A stretch of 64,000 nucleotides of DNA, from contig NZ_FPAP01000003.1 of NCBI RefSeq assembly GCF_900116415.1, positions 434,001 through 498,000 of the forward strand, in the 5' to 3' direction. Every line of letters begins with the position of its first letter. Within the stretch, counting starts at the first letter, position 1. Below are positions 18,001 through 25,715 of this stretch, one piece after another. Made by a program: the position numbers and the translations under genes. Source of the stretch: Chryseobacterium formosense. Lineage in GTDB: Bacteria > Bacteroidota > Bacteroidia > Flavobacteriales > Weeksellaceae. The notes under the pieces are model-generated. The model made no database searches and was not told the origin of the DNA. It saw only the letters and a program-made list of their open reading frames with translations.

Positions 18001-19209
18001 TACCCTGAAACATCCCGGAACATTCGGATTCTGGATTCTTACATAAATGACGGTATTTGCAGTTAATGAATAATTGTTTGAAATATTATTCTGATTATTC
18101 TGAGCATCAATCAAAGAATTATGGAACGTAAAATTGAAATTAGCCGGGTTTTGCGAAGTCAGATTGGGCTTAAAATCATTTAAATTAAGCTGAACGGGTG
18201 CATTTCCGCAAAAATCCTGGGCATAATTTCTTGCAACGGGATAAGAAGGATCAAAGTTAAGCGTAAAATCATCAGTGAATGTAAGGTTACTGTTTCCGCA
18301 GACATTAAAATTGACATTTGCCGTATAAACTTCGTTCTGAGTCGGGCATAAAACCGTCTGAATACCTGTTCCTACAGTCTGTCCTGCAGAATTTGTCCAG
18401 GTTACGGTTGGCTGAATAACATTTCCGGTTGGGGTAAAAACCCATGATTCCTGCAAAGCCTGCCAGTTTCCTGTATTTCTGGATGCCGGAGAATATCCCA
18501 CAGTTCCGTCATTATTCATTATTCCGATCAAAGCATTTTCAAACTTTCTTGTAGGGCAGGGTGTCAGTTTTTTATCTACAAAAACCTCAATAATATTGGT
18601 GGTTTCGTGAAGAACGATTTGTGAAGAAGAGCGATCGGTACAACCTGCTACCCTTCCGTCATAAAAGCTTACCACAAATTTTCTGTACGGTGCTGTTCCT
18701 ATGACAGAATAATAAATTTCGGAACTGTCGCCTGATGAAAAAACCATATCGTGATATACTCCGAAAATGGAATTTTTCGGCAGATTCATATTCGGATTTT
18801 GCCATGCAACATTTGGATAATTGATGTTTCCCTGCTGATTCAGATCAAAGCTGACCATCCCGTTTGAACCAATGACCAAAGATTCAAAATACTGATTAAA
18901 AAAACAAAACTTGAAAGGAAGATCTATTTTTGAAGTGAAAACATCATCAAAATTGGCATTGAGAGACGTCCCCTGATTCAACGGAACGGGAGGATTATAA
19001 GTTCCCTGTGTAATCTGATAATTGGTAGCCTGTCTTATAACAGGATACTCTACATGAAGAGCAATACAACCATTGGCATCAAGATCGTTGGTACAAGTCA
19101 CATTAAAATTTTCATTACCTGAAGAATCTTTAATGGTAACACTTGCCGGAACCTGAGAAAAGACATAAAAACTGATAAACAGCAAAAAAAACTGTAAATA
19201 TTTCGTCAT
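15007..19209 (-). CDS. T9SS type B sorting domain protein (large repetitive surface protein)
   Basis: A 1400-residue exported protein. A signal peptide (1-19) precedes a region (about 30-260) with an N-terminal domain including DLPFKFCFF and GSNGMVSFDL. Seven or more repeats of about 90-110 residues follow, each with a calcium-like CD.N.DG.E..NL..F motif and a YYLTQ/TYY strand. An Ig-like segment near 1190-1270 precedes the gliding-motility-associated C-terminal domain (about 1315-1400), with TPNGDGKNDKWIV, KVFDRYQYLIFEQ and PIPTSSYWYVITLPDGRTF. That domain directs export through the type IX system. Members are adhesins or surface enzymes; no catalytic domain is seen, so an adhesin is likely. 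Single gene. Confidence 0.92.
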   Translation of the reverse strand: MTKYLQFFLLFISFYVFSQVPASVTIKDSSGNENFNVTCTNDLDANGCIALHVEYPVIRQATNYQITQGTYNPPVPLNQGTSLNANFDDVFTSKIDLPFKFCFFNQYFESLVIGSNGMVSFDLNQQGNINYPNVAWQNPNMNLPKNSIFGVYHDMVFSSGDSSEIYYSVIGTAPYRKFVVSFYDGRVAGCTDRSSSQIVLHETTNIIEVFVDKKLTPCPTRKFENALIGIMNNDGTVGYSPASRNTGNWQALQESWVFTPTGNVIQPTVTWTNSAGQTVGTGIQTVLCPTQNEVYTANVNFNVCGNSNLTFTDDFTLNFDPSYPVARNYAQDFCGNAPVQLNLNDFKPNLTSQNPANFNFTFHNSLIDAQNNQNNISNNYSLTANTVIYVRIQNPNVPGCFRVAVLTLNFLTKNLLTNSLLLCDTNNDGIEQNYNLSLFNELLLPSGTTSASYYLSQSNAQNNTNAVTTADITANTNLWVRIQDGTCTYVLGPVTFTFQMGVNANSPVNFSYTMCDINADNQEIFDFTLNIGPLISTQSGATFTVYETFAEAYNDSGTTIQTIKEGIYTVFVRVEIPGGCFTVVPVNLNITFTKIIANVKNEYICFNGTDDITVNLNTLSANMLISPPTVPFTKFYANFDDATLDVNTISATQTITENGNLVTKTFYVRFEQSATCYTIRAINVNLVHPVIVTSNFTVCDFNNDNTETVSLAQFSSAIIGNQNAATTFYLTQSDAQNGTNPVTSTDVVGTKQLFVKITSYNCTQIYPFNISLVSTPSVNPLVNISLTNICDNNNDGVEVYNLLSAQSQIYSGTSGVSFTYYQNYNATDHTFWNEITNPDTFPVTGNATVYVKVKFNNNECFSASQLNIQMTFLPTVVLTNAVLNTCDEDFNLSETFQLNDAVPQMFSASQNTYPLSDMNISYYYTAAEANIGNPSTQIGNSIVTNVSTVQVWARFQSQTTGCFSVAPIQLNTYFPPKAINSSITVCDDNLDGIYEVNLMNYTNLYVDIPNIINTFTFYLTQTDAQNGTNAITNPQIFTANPFPQQIWVKVMNISGCDDIASINFVIGTKVVLQNSGPFLLNDVCDTLNDGIENVNLTQFQPQIYSGSNATFTYYASLADLNAGTNAITNASSYPFNQNLGSDIVYVKVSVPGFCPEIATIKITLKQVPIFTIPTQYFCPDATFTYTLVVKDHTIISYVWTNPAGQVVSNTDTISGVGMVGTYTVTATSSNGCSYTTTFEAKHYDVPVIQNMVANGNAYTITATGSQPIVYSIDGVNWQESNVFLNLPTGIITFYVKYVEGECIVKQDGVILDIKNTITPNGDGKNDKWIVRNLHVFGTRMTNVKVFDRYQYLIFEQNTNTQIVWDGTISGRPIPTSSYWYVITLPDGRTFTGWILVKNNN

Positions 19210-19448
19210 TGATTTGGTGTAAAAAATTATTATTTATAATAAATCGATTACCGATAATTATTTTACAAAATTAACACTTTTTAACTATAAAATATATAAG
19301 CATAAATATTTATTTATAATTTATTAAAAATCAATTAATACAAAACTATACATCATTCTTTTACAGCTCTTTCATAATAGATCATTATGTAAAAATTCCT
19401 CTAAACAGCTTATTAATTAATAATAATTTCATTCCCAAAACAAAAAAA

Positions 19449-19470
19449 GTGGAAATTTTTCAATTTCCAC
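19449..19470 (-). terminator. Rho-independent terminator
   Basis: Arms GTGGAAATT and AATTTCCAC; followed on the minus strand by seven T. Ends the holin-like gene. Confidence 0.82.
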
Positions 19471-19494
19471 CTCTGTAATTTCTATATTTTTTTA

Positions 19495-19839
19495 CTAATC
19501 TTTATCTGCAAACATAGAATTGGCAAGTGATGTAATGATAGAAAGCAAAATACTGAAAATAAATGCCCACCAAAATCCATCAACGGTCATGCTGTCGATA
19601 AAATAATCAGCAATCAGGATAATGATCGCATTAATGACCAAAGCAAAAAAGCCTAAAGTAATAATTGTAAGAGGCAAACCAAAAAGACTCAAAACAGGTT
19701 TTACAATAAGGTTTAAAAGTCCTAAAACAATAGCAAAAATAACTGCTGTAGAAAAGCCTTCGAAATGCACGCCCGGTAAAATTTTAGTCAACAGAAAAGC
19801 GACTATTGCAGTGATCAGCAAACGGATAATTAAGTTCAT
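19495..19839 (-). CDS. Phage holin-family (YvlD-like) membrane protein
   Basis: A 114-residue integral membrane protein with four hydrophobic helices (about 3-22, 28-50, 55-78, 86-107). The pattern NLIVKPVLSLFGLPLTIITLGFF between helices 2 and 3 is typical of the four-TM family PF04020. Despite the name it is a common housekeeping inner-membrane protein and no phage genes are near. Role unknown. Confidence 0.85.
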   Translation of the reverse strand: MNLIIRLLITAIVAFLLTKILPGVHFEGFSTAVIFAIVLGLLNLIVKPVLSLFGLPLTIITLGFFALVINAIIILIADYFIDSMTVDGFWWAFIFSILLSIITSLANSMFADKD

Positions 19840-19931
19840 AGTGTGTAATTTTTATGTTATGGATTCTTGAGCAACAAAACTTATTCCAATCCAATTTAAA
19901 CATTGATGAATACTAAGTTTGTAAGATTTTA

Positions 19932-20354
19932 TTACTTTATTCTCATCATCGTTACCAACGAAGTTGCCACGTGACTTTCCGAATGATGATTTTCATTCAC
20001 TGTATAAATTTCCGTGCGAATCACAGAAATTTTTGCACCGCCTTTCACCACATAAGATTTTGAAACCAAAGCATCTCCGATTGCGGGTCTTAAATAATTT
20101 ACTTTCAACTCTACCGTTACCACATAACAATCTTCTTCATAATGACTCACTGCTGCGTAACCTGAAGAAACATCTACCAAAGAAGCAATCATCGCTCCGT
20201 TGAACATACCCGCTTTTCTCGTCATCAGTTCCATTTTTGGAATTTTAATAGAAACGAAATCGGTTTCAACTCCCAATAATTCGGCTTTATAGAATTTTAA
20301 AGTTTCGGAACGGATGAAACTGTCGGTGATAAGTTTTGTTTTTTCGGGAGACAT
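19932..20354 (-). CDS. PaaI-family thioesterase (hotdog fold)
   Basis: A 140-residue protein of the acyl-CoA thioesterase superfamily. The hotdog helix reads GMFNGAMIASLVDVSSGYAA (49-68), with Asn52 and Asp62 in the usual catalytic or CoA-binding positions, followed by TVELKVNYLRPAIGD. It would hydrolyse an acyl- or aryl-CoA. Odd: bases -1 to -56 before its ATG are a hexamer microsatellite, leaving no normal ribosome-binding site and suggesting length-dependent expression. Confidence 0.82.
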   Translation of the reverse strand: MSPEKTKLITDSFIRSETLKFYKAELLGVETDFVSIKIPKMELMTRKAGMFNGAMIASLVDVSSGYAAVSHYEEDCYVVTVELKVNYLRPAIGDALVSKSYVVKGGAKISVIRTEIYTVNENHHSESHVATSLVTMMRIK

Positions 20355-20410
20355 AGGTTTAGGTTTAGGTTTAGGTTTAGGTTTAGGTTTAGGTTTAGGT
20401 TTAGGTTTAG
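20355..20410 (-). repeat. Hexamer microsatellite (AAACCT)9 abutting a start codon
   Basis: On the plus strand AGGTTT is repeated 9.3 times without error, from the base next to the thioesterase start codon. On the coding strand it reads AAACCT. The same frame upstream is open to a TAA at 20478-20480 but has no ATG, so the repeat is probably untranslated leader or promoter spacer. Confidence 0.9.
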
Positions 20411-20538
20411 CAAATTTCTTTAAATTATTTTGAATTCGGTTAGTAAATGATTTAATTTTATTGCTTTGAATTATTGATTATATTTAAACAAACTATTATA
20501 GAGAAATTGCTGTTTAATAACTAAAATATACTAAAATT

Positions 20539-20994
20539 ATGACAAATGAAATTTGGAATGCAATTAAAAATCAAGCTTATGACTTAGAATTTGATTGGTT
20601 TGGAATTGACAAAGCAGGACAGATTTCAGTTTTTTCATCCTTTAACAGAGGTTATGTTCCTAAAAAAGTTCTTTTATCGTTGGAAAAATATTTAAAGCTT
20701 CAACAACTGATTTTAGATTTACCTAAAATTACAACAGCTAAAATATACACCCAAGAAAAAGGGAATTTTTCAGATTGGATCTCATATTCTGAGAAAGGAA
20801 TTTTTGGTTTTGATTATCAGGATGCACACAGAGTAGATAAAATTAATCAGTATGATTTAATTACACAACCTGACAAATCTTTGATGGCCGAAAATATTAA
20901 AAATGTAAATTATTTCAACGACATAATACCCATATTTGATTTGACTTTTGAAGACGATATCTCTTTCGAAAAATTAAAGTATTGTGAAATTTAA
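20539..20994 (+). CDS. Hypothetical protein
   Basis: Unrecognised 151-residue soluble protein. It has the run EFDWFGIDKAGQISVFSSFNRGYVP near the start and DWISYSEKGIFGFDYQDAH in the middle. Such small acidic, aromatic proteins with an SEKGIF.FDY pattern occur singly in Bacteroidota; some resemble contact-toxin immunity proteins, but nothing near it supports that. Stands alone. Confidence 0.65.
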   Translation: MTNEIWNAIKNQAYDLEFDWFGIDKAGQISVFSSFNRGYVPKKVLLSLEKYLKLQQLILDLPKITTAKIYTQEKGNFSDWISYSEKGIFGFDYQDAHRVDKINQYDLITQPDKSLMAENIKNVNYFNDIIPIFDLTFEDDISFEKLKYCEI

Positions 20995-21039
20995 AAAAAT
21001 CGCTTTTAGAGCTATTAAAGATTTCCTCCCAAAATGCCC

Positions 21040-21047
21040 TACCTTTG
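21040..21047 (+). promoter_or_regulatory. -7 box of a probably leaderless transcript
   Basis: TACCTTTG ends four bases before the ATG at 21052. A transcript would begin at or next to that ATG. The in-frame ATG at 21034 lies upstream of the box and is therefore excluded. Confidence 0.65.
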
Positions 21048-21051
21048 CATC

Positions 21052-22359
21052 ATGGATTTACAGTCAATTTATCAAAAGCTTCAGATTCAGGAGATGAATC
21101 AGATGCAGAAATCTACTTTTAAAGCAACCGAGAACAACAACGATGTTATTTTACTTTCTCCGACAGGTTCGGGAAAAACACTGGCTTTTCTTCTTCCGGT
21201 TTTAAGAAATCTAAAAAAAGAAGCAAAAGGAATTCAGGCAATTGTTTTGGTTCCGGCGAGAGAACTGGCTTTACAAATCGAGCAGGTTTTCAAATCGATG
21301 GGTACTGATTTTAAAGTGACGGTTTGCTACGGTGGTCATGATAAAAAGATTGAAATGAACAACCTGATCGAAGCTCCCGCAGTTTTGATCGGAACTCCCG
21401 GAAGAATCAGGTATCACCTTCAGAATGAAAATTTTGATCCTTCAACCATTAAAACTTTGGTTTTAGATGAATTTGACAAAGCTCTTGAACTTGGTTTTCA
21501 GGAAGATATGGATTATATCATAGGAAGATTAAGAGGCTTATCCCAAAGAATTCTTACTTCTGCAACAGCAATGGATGAAATTCCGAAATTTACCGGACTT
21601 CAGAATGAAAAAATGGTTGATTTCCTTAAATTAGGAGAAAACAAACCGGATATTCAGCTGAGAAAAGTAATGACCATTTCTGAGGAAAAACTCGATACTT
21701 TATTCCATCTGATTTGTAAAATTGGTAATAAAAGAACGTTGATTTTCTGCAATCACCGAGAAGCAGTTGACCGAATTTCAGAACTTCTGCGTGAAAAAGG
21801 AATCGACAGAGAAACCTTTCACGGCGGAATGGAACAGGACGAAAGAGAGCGTGCTTTACTAAAATTCAGAAACGATTCTGCGAGAGTTTTAATTACCACC
21901 GATCTAGCTGCAAGAGGTTTAGACGTTCCAGAAGTTGAATCTATCGTGCATTATCAGCTTCCGCCAAAAGAAGATGCTTTCATCCACAGAAACGGAAGAA
22001 CGGCAAGGATGAATGCGAAAGGTTTTGTGTATCTCATTATGAAGGAAGAAGAAAATTTCCCTTTCATTAAACACGATGTTCCTGTAGAAAGCGTAATTGA
22101 ATTTACAAAAGTTCCTGCAAATTCGCCATTTCAGACGATTTATATCAGTGCAGGAAAAAAAGATAAAGTCAACAAAGTTGATATTGTAGGATATTTGCTT
22201 AAAAAAGGAGAACTTCAAAAAGAAGATTTGGGGCTGATCGAAGTAAAAGACACCACTTCTTATGTTGCGGTTTCAAGAAATAAAGTAAAAGATTTACTCA
22301 AAAAATTAAGCACCGAAAAACTGAAAGGCAAGAAAGTAAAAATGGAAATTGCTTATTAA
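21052..22359 (+). CDS. DEAD-box RNA helicase
   Basis: A 435-residue ATP-dependent RNA helicase. Motif I is SPTGSGKT, Ia PARELA, Ib TPGR, II DEFD (DEAD variant), III SAT; the second RecA domain has TTDLAARGLDVPEV and motif VI HRNGRTAR. The C-terminal 90 residues (after about 345) are a short basic extension with no named domain. The start at 21052 is chosen because the promoter box lies between it and the upstream ATG at 21034. Likely role in ribosome assembly or mRNA turnover. A nested hairpin downstream ends it. Confidence 0.93.
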   Translation: MDLQSIYQKLQIQEMNQMQKSTFKATENNNDVILLSPTGSGKTLAFLLPVLRNLKKEAKGIQAIVLVPARELALQIEQVFKSMGTDFKVTVCYGGHDKKIEMNNLIEAPAVLIGTPGRIRYHLQNENFDPSTIKTLVLDEFDKALELGFQEDMDYIIGRLRGLSQRILTSATAMDEIPKFTGLQNEKMVDFLKLGENKPDIQLRKVMTISEEKLDTLFHLICKIGNKRTLIFCNHREAVDRISELLREKGIDRETFHGGMEQDERERALLKFRNDSARVLITTDLAARGLDVPEVESIVHYQLPPKEDAFIHRNGRTARMNAKGFVYLIMKEEENFPFIKHDVPVESVIEFTKVPANSPFQTIYISAGKKDKVNKVDIVGYLLKKGELQKEDLGLIEVKDTTSYVAVSRNKVKDLLKKLSTEKLKGKKVKMEIAY

Positions 22360-22370
22360 TCTGTACAATT

Positions 22371-22524
22371 TTTCACCACAAAATTCACAAAAGAATTTTT
22401 TAAAGTATAATGAATTATTTTATAAAGATCAAAAAAGCTTAAATAATAATTTACCTTTTTTGATCTTTCATTCTTATAGATTAAAATTTAATCTTTAAAA
22501 GCTTTTGTGACTTTTGTGGTTAAA
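22371..22524. repeat. Nested inverted repeats with terminator core
   Basis: Outer arms of 23 bases (22371-22393 starting TTTCACCACAAAATTC, and 22502-22524) differ at only two positions. Inside is a perfect 13-bp hairpin AAGATCAAAAAAG / CTTTTTTGATCTT (22425-22437, 22455-22467) acting as a bidirectional terminator for the convergent helicase and lactonase genes. Confidence 0.75.
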
Positions 22525-22530
22525 ATTCAC

Positions 22531-23424
22531 CTACTTCAAAGCAGAAGTTTTCGTCGGCAAAGTATACACCGATTTCGAAGCGGTAATAAACAGAATATTA
22601 TTTTTCTCACCGCCAAAAGTGACATTTCCCGTCCAGTCTTCAGTAATTTTGATGTGATGAATTTTCTCGCCTTTAGGATTGAAAACAGTTATTCCATCTC
22701 CCGTAAGGTATAGATTTCCTTCTTGATCCAATGTCATTCCGTCTGAACCCATTTCGCAAAACAATTTCTTTTCAGAAAGTTTTCCTTCACCTAAAATATC
22801 ATAAACGTAGGTTTTTCCGGCATCAATATCCGAAACGTACAGTTTTTTTGACTTTGTACTTCCGATAATTCCATTCGGTTGAACAAAAGTCTCAAGCTTT
22901 GAAATTTCTCCGTTTTTATTTCGGTAATACAGATTTTTTTCAGGAATTTCAACTTTAAAATTTTCCCAGTAATCTCTTTTATACAAAGGATCAGTGAAAT
23001 AAATTCCTCCCTCGTCATCAAGCCAGAGATCATTGGGTCCGTTTAATCTTTTTCCTTCAAAACCTTTAGACAAAACCTTTATTGATTTGTCTTTCGAAAT
23101 TTTCCAGATCTCACCCTGGTTATCGGAACAGGTAATCAAATTGTCGTTTTCATCAAAATAAGTTCCGTTGGCACGACCTGTTTTATCCATAAATAAAGAA
23201 ATCTTATCCGTTTTCCAATCCCAGACATAAATTTTGTCATTAGGCTGATCTGTAAAATAAACATTTCCTGATTTATCCGTTGCCGGACCTTCCGTAAAAG
23301 TAAACTGATCCGAAACTAATTTCGGCTCTGTATTTTCATAAAACATAGTGGTATAATTTGTTGATTGGCAACCCTGTAATGCGAAAACCAAACCAACTAC
23401 GCCCAAACTCCATATATTTTTCAT
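22531..23424 (-). CDS. SMP-30/gluconolactonase-family lipoprotein
   Basis: A 297-residue six-bladed beta-propeller of the SMP-30/LRE family, which opens sugar lactones with a divalent metal. The signal peptide ends in LQGC, a lipobox, so it is anchored as a lipoprotein. Family landmarks are FTEGPATDKSGNVYFTD (first metal ligand E), RLNGPNDLWLDDEGGIYFTDP (N and D ligands), QPNGI, and SDGMTLDQEGNLYLTG. Gluconolactone is the typical substrate, not proven. Single gene. Confidence 0.87.
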   Translation of the reverse strand: MKNIWSLGVVGLVFALQGCQSTNYTTMFYENTEPKLVSDQFTFTEGPATDKSGNVYFTDQPNDKIYVWDWKTDKISLFMDKTGRANGTYFDENDNLITCSDNQGEIWKISKDKSIKVLSKGFEGKRLNGPNDLWLDDEGGIYFTDPLYKRDYWENFKVEIPEKNLYYRNKNGEISKLETFVQPNGIIGSTKSKKLYVSDIDAGKTYVYDILGEGKLSEKKLFCEMGSDGMTLDQEGNLYLTGDGITVFNPKGEKIHHIKITEDWTGNVTFGGEKNNILFITASKSVYTLPTKTSALK

Positions 23425-23480
23425 GCTGCTAAAATTTAAAGTTTACAATTTACGATTTGCTGTGTAGTTTAAAAAATAAT

Positions 23481-23488
23481 TATCTTTG
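23481..23488 (+). promoter_or_regulatory. Bacteroidota -7 box
   Basis: TATCTTTG 20 bases before the MerR ATG. Confidence 0.6.
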
Positions 23489-23507
23489 AATTTTCTGTAT
23501 AACGACA

Positions 23508-23852
23508 ATGAAGATCAATTTACCCGACAAACTGTATTATTCAATAGGAGAAGTAGCCAAAGCATTCGACGTAAACGCTTCATTGATAAGATATTGGGAG
23601 CAGGAATTCCCAATCATTAAGCCTAAAAAAAATAAAAAAGGAAACCGTTACTTCACTCCCGAAGACATTAAAAACCTACAGATCATCTATCATTTGGTGA
23701 AAGAAAAGGGTTATACACTTGACGGTGCAAAAATTGCGTTAACAACAAACTCGAAAATTTCGGAAACCGTTACTTTAATCGATCGCCTAGAATTTGTAAA
23801 AGCCGAATTATTAAAACTAAAAGAATCTTTAGCAGACAAAGATTCTGAATAA
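23508..23852 (+). CDS. MerR-family transcriptional regulator
   Basis: A 114-residue regulator. The winged helix-turn-helix covers about 8-75: YYSIGEVAKAFDVNASLIRY, then WEQEFPIIKPKKNKKGNRYF and TPEDIKNLQIIYHLVKEKGY. A short dimerisation helix follows (about 88-112). There is no C-terminal effector or metal-binding domain, so what it senses is unknown. A 56-residue membrane protein starts 10 bases after its stop, probably in the same transcript. Confidence 0.92.
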   Translation: MKINLPDKLYYSIGEVAKAFDVNASLIRYWEQEFPIIKPKKNKKGNRYFTPEDIKNLQIIYHLVKEKGYTLDGAKIALTTNSKISETVTLIDRLEFVKAELLKLKESLADKDSE

Positions 23853-23862
23853 AAGATTTCTT

Positions 23863-24033
23863 ATGATTAATTTAAAAAACCGAAAGCATTTAAAAATCAT
23901 TGCAGGAATCTCATTATTGCTCATCATTTTGGGTGCCATTTTTAATGTTAATAGATTTTTAATGAGTGCAACGATTGGAGTTTTTGTAGGTTCACTTGTA
24001 CAAATGTTTATTCACAAGAAAAGAATATCTTAA
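23863..24033 (+). CDS. Small two-helix membrane protein
   Basis: A 56-residue ORF. A basic N-terminus (NLKNRKHLK) is followed by two hydrophobic segments (about 11-25 and 31-47) and a basic end (HKKRIS). It begins 10 bases after the MerR stop on the same strand, so the two genes are probably one operon. The two-TM hairpin with basic ends is the usual shape of real small inner-membrane proteins. Function unknown. Confidence 0.6.
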   Translation: MINLKNRKHLKIIAGISLLLIILGAIFNVNRFLMSATIGVFVGSLVQMFIHKKRIS

Positions 24034-24210
24034 TCAGATAATCTTCATAATTCATTTATTCCCAATACCAAGTTTGCATCACAAATCACTGTATAACAAC
24101 CCTTTAATTATCTTTTTTTCATTTAATTGTATTTTGAATTAAAAATTAATTCATAACTTTATCTTATGATGATTTCGAGAAATTGAAATCTTACCAAAAC
24201 ATAAAACACG

Positions 24211-25515
24211 ATGAAAAAAACTTACTATCAGAAAATGGCAGTTTTAGGAATGCTGCTTTTGGCATTAACTGTCTTTCAAAATTACACCGATAAAAGTGAT
24301 GAAAAATTTCCTGAACTCACTTTTATTTCCGAAGATTTACCCTCAGAATCCCTCTCTGAATTTGATCCAAATGACCTTGATGAAGCTCAATGGCAAAAAC
24401 TCGGATTTTCAGAAAAACAAACGGCTACAATTTTAAAATACAAAAAAATTGTCGGTGGAAAGTTCCTATCGAAACAACAATTCAAAAAATGTTTTGCGGT
24501 TTCCGAAGAGAAATATGCTCAGCTTGAAAACCTTATTTTACTTCCTGAAACAAATACTGAAGCGAAAGGAAGTTCAAATTTTAAGAGTTTTGAAAAGAAA
24601 TCTATAAACGTAACAAAGAAATTTAATCCTGACCAACTTTCACAAATTGATTGGGAGAAAATAGGCTTTTCGGAAAGACAGGCTGCAGCAATTTTAAAAT
24701 ATAAAAATTACCTTGGTGGAAGCTTTGTGAGCAAAGAAAAATTCAAAGAATGTTTTATTATCAATGATGAAAATTATCAGAAACTTGAACCGTATCTCAT
24801 TCTTCCTGCAAAAACTCCAGTGAATTTCAATCCTTATTTAGTAAAATCAGGTTCATCAAAAAATAAATTTCAGCATACCAATTTTGACCCCAATCTTTTA
24901 AATGTAGAAGATTGGATAGCTTTAGGATTCTCCGAAAAACAGGCGAATGTTATCGTTAATTACCGTGACAGAAATCTGAAAGGTAGTTTTAAAACTTTAG
25001 AGGATATAAAAAACTGTTTCGTTATTTCTCCTGAAAAGTTCGAAGAATTAAAACCATTTATTAGATTAAATCCTTCAACAATGTCAAAAAAATCTGATGA
25101 TAAAAAGCCTGAATTCAAACAGGAAAAAACAGATTTCTCTAAAACAGAACTGAATTCTATTACTTTTAAACAACTTTTAGAATTTGGCTTGGATGAAAAA
25201 AGTGCAGGTTCGATGATTGGTTTCAGAAAAAAATTAGGCGGATTTATGACGAAAGAGCAGATTTTGGAAACCTATAATATTGATAAAGAATTGGTTCAAA
25301 AACTTTTAAGTATTGCTCCACTCGACAATTCAAAAGTGGAACGGTATTCTTTGGTTAATGCTCCCGAAGAATGGCTGAAAAATCATCCCTATTTTAAATA
25401 TTCTGCCGACAAAATTATTTATTACAGAATCAGCAATCCCGATGACAAAAAGATTTGGAAATTATTGAAAACTAAGCCGGAATATGAGGCGAGGATGAGG
25501 CTTTACGTTAAATAG
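24211..25515 (+). CDS. ComEA-like helix-hairpin-helix repeat protein
   Basis: A 434-residue protein with an N-terminal hydrophobic segment (about 9-25, signal or anchor). Three close repeats of about 65 residues follow (from about 50, 142 and 228), each with F(D/N)P...L...W..LGFSEKQA..I..Y....GG.F.....F..CF...E.Y..L. A fourth, shorter one lies at about 310-370. Each is an HhH pair like those of ComEA/SLBB-type DNA uptake proteins, which suggests nucleic-acid contact in the periplasm. The C-terminal PEEWLKNHPYFKYSADKIIYYR is a usual ending in this family. Confidence 0.82.
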   Translation: MKKTYYQKMAVLGMLLLALTVFQNYTDKSDEKFPELTFISEDLPSESLSEFDPNDLDEAQWQKLGFSEKQTATILKYKKIVGGKFLSKQQFKKCFAVSEEKYAQLENLILLPETNTEAKGSSNFKSFEKKSINVTKKFNPDQLSQIDWEKIGFSERQAAAILKYKNYLGGSFVSKEKFKECFIINDENYQKLEPYLILPAKTPVNFNPYLVKSGSSKNKFQHTNFDPNLLNVEDWIALGFSEKQANVIVNYRDRNLKGSFKTLEDIKNCFVISPEKFEELKPFIRLNPSTMSKKSDDKKPEFKQEKTDFSKTELNSITFKQLLEFGLDEKSAGSMIGFRKKLGGFMTKEQILETYNIDKELVQKLLSIAPLDNSKVERYSLVNAPEEWLKNHPYFKYSADKIIYYRISNPDDKKIWKLLKTKPEYEARMRLYVK

Positions 25516-25544
25516 TTGATAGTTGATAGTTGATAGTTGATAGT
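25513..25544. repeat. 7-bp tandem repeat (TAGTTGA)4.6
   Basis: A perfect heptamer repeat that begins with the TAG stop codon of the HhH gene. Length change would not alter the protein. Confidence 0.85.
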
Positions 25545-25563
25545 AAAATTATTTAAAATTTAA

Positions 25564-25679
25564 GCATTAAGATTTGTTTAGAAATTGAGATAGTTTAAGA
25601 AAAATCTAAAGATTTTATAAGCATATTCTTAAAGCAAAGCTCAACTTAATTTATCTAAAATACTTAATAAATCTTAATG
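25564..25679. repeat. Inverted repeat, AT-rich
   Basis: CATTAAGATTT (25564-25574) is matched by AAATCTTAATG (25669-25679), around an AT-rich core that itself contains AAAGATTTTATAAG. Likely a decayed palindromic element between the HhH gene and topB. Confidence 0.4.
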
Positions 25680-25715
25680 GTTCAAAATCTTTAAAGCTCT
25701 ATAAAAGTTTATTAA

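Noticed and set aside
19495..19839. Prophage remnant suggested by the holin-family name
   Set aside because: The four-TM family is common outside phages and there are no other phage genes near.
20355..20410. Telomere-like TTTAGG repeat
   Set aside because: It lies inside a bacterial gene arrangement, only nine units long; a slippage-grown microsatellite is the simple reading.
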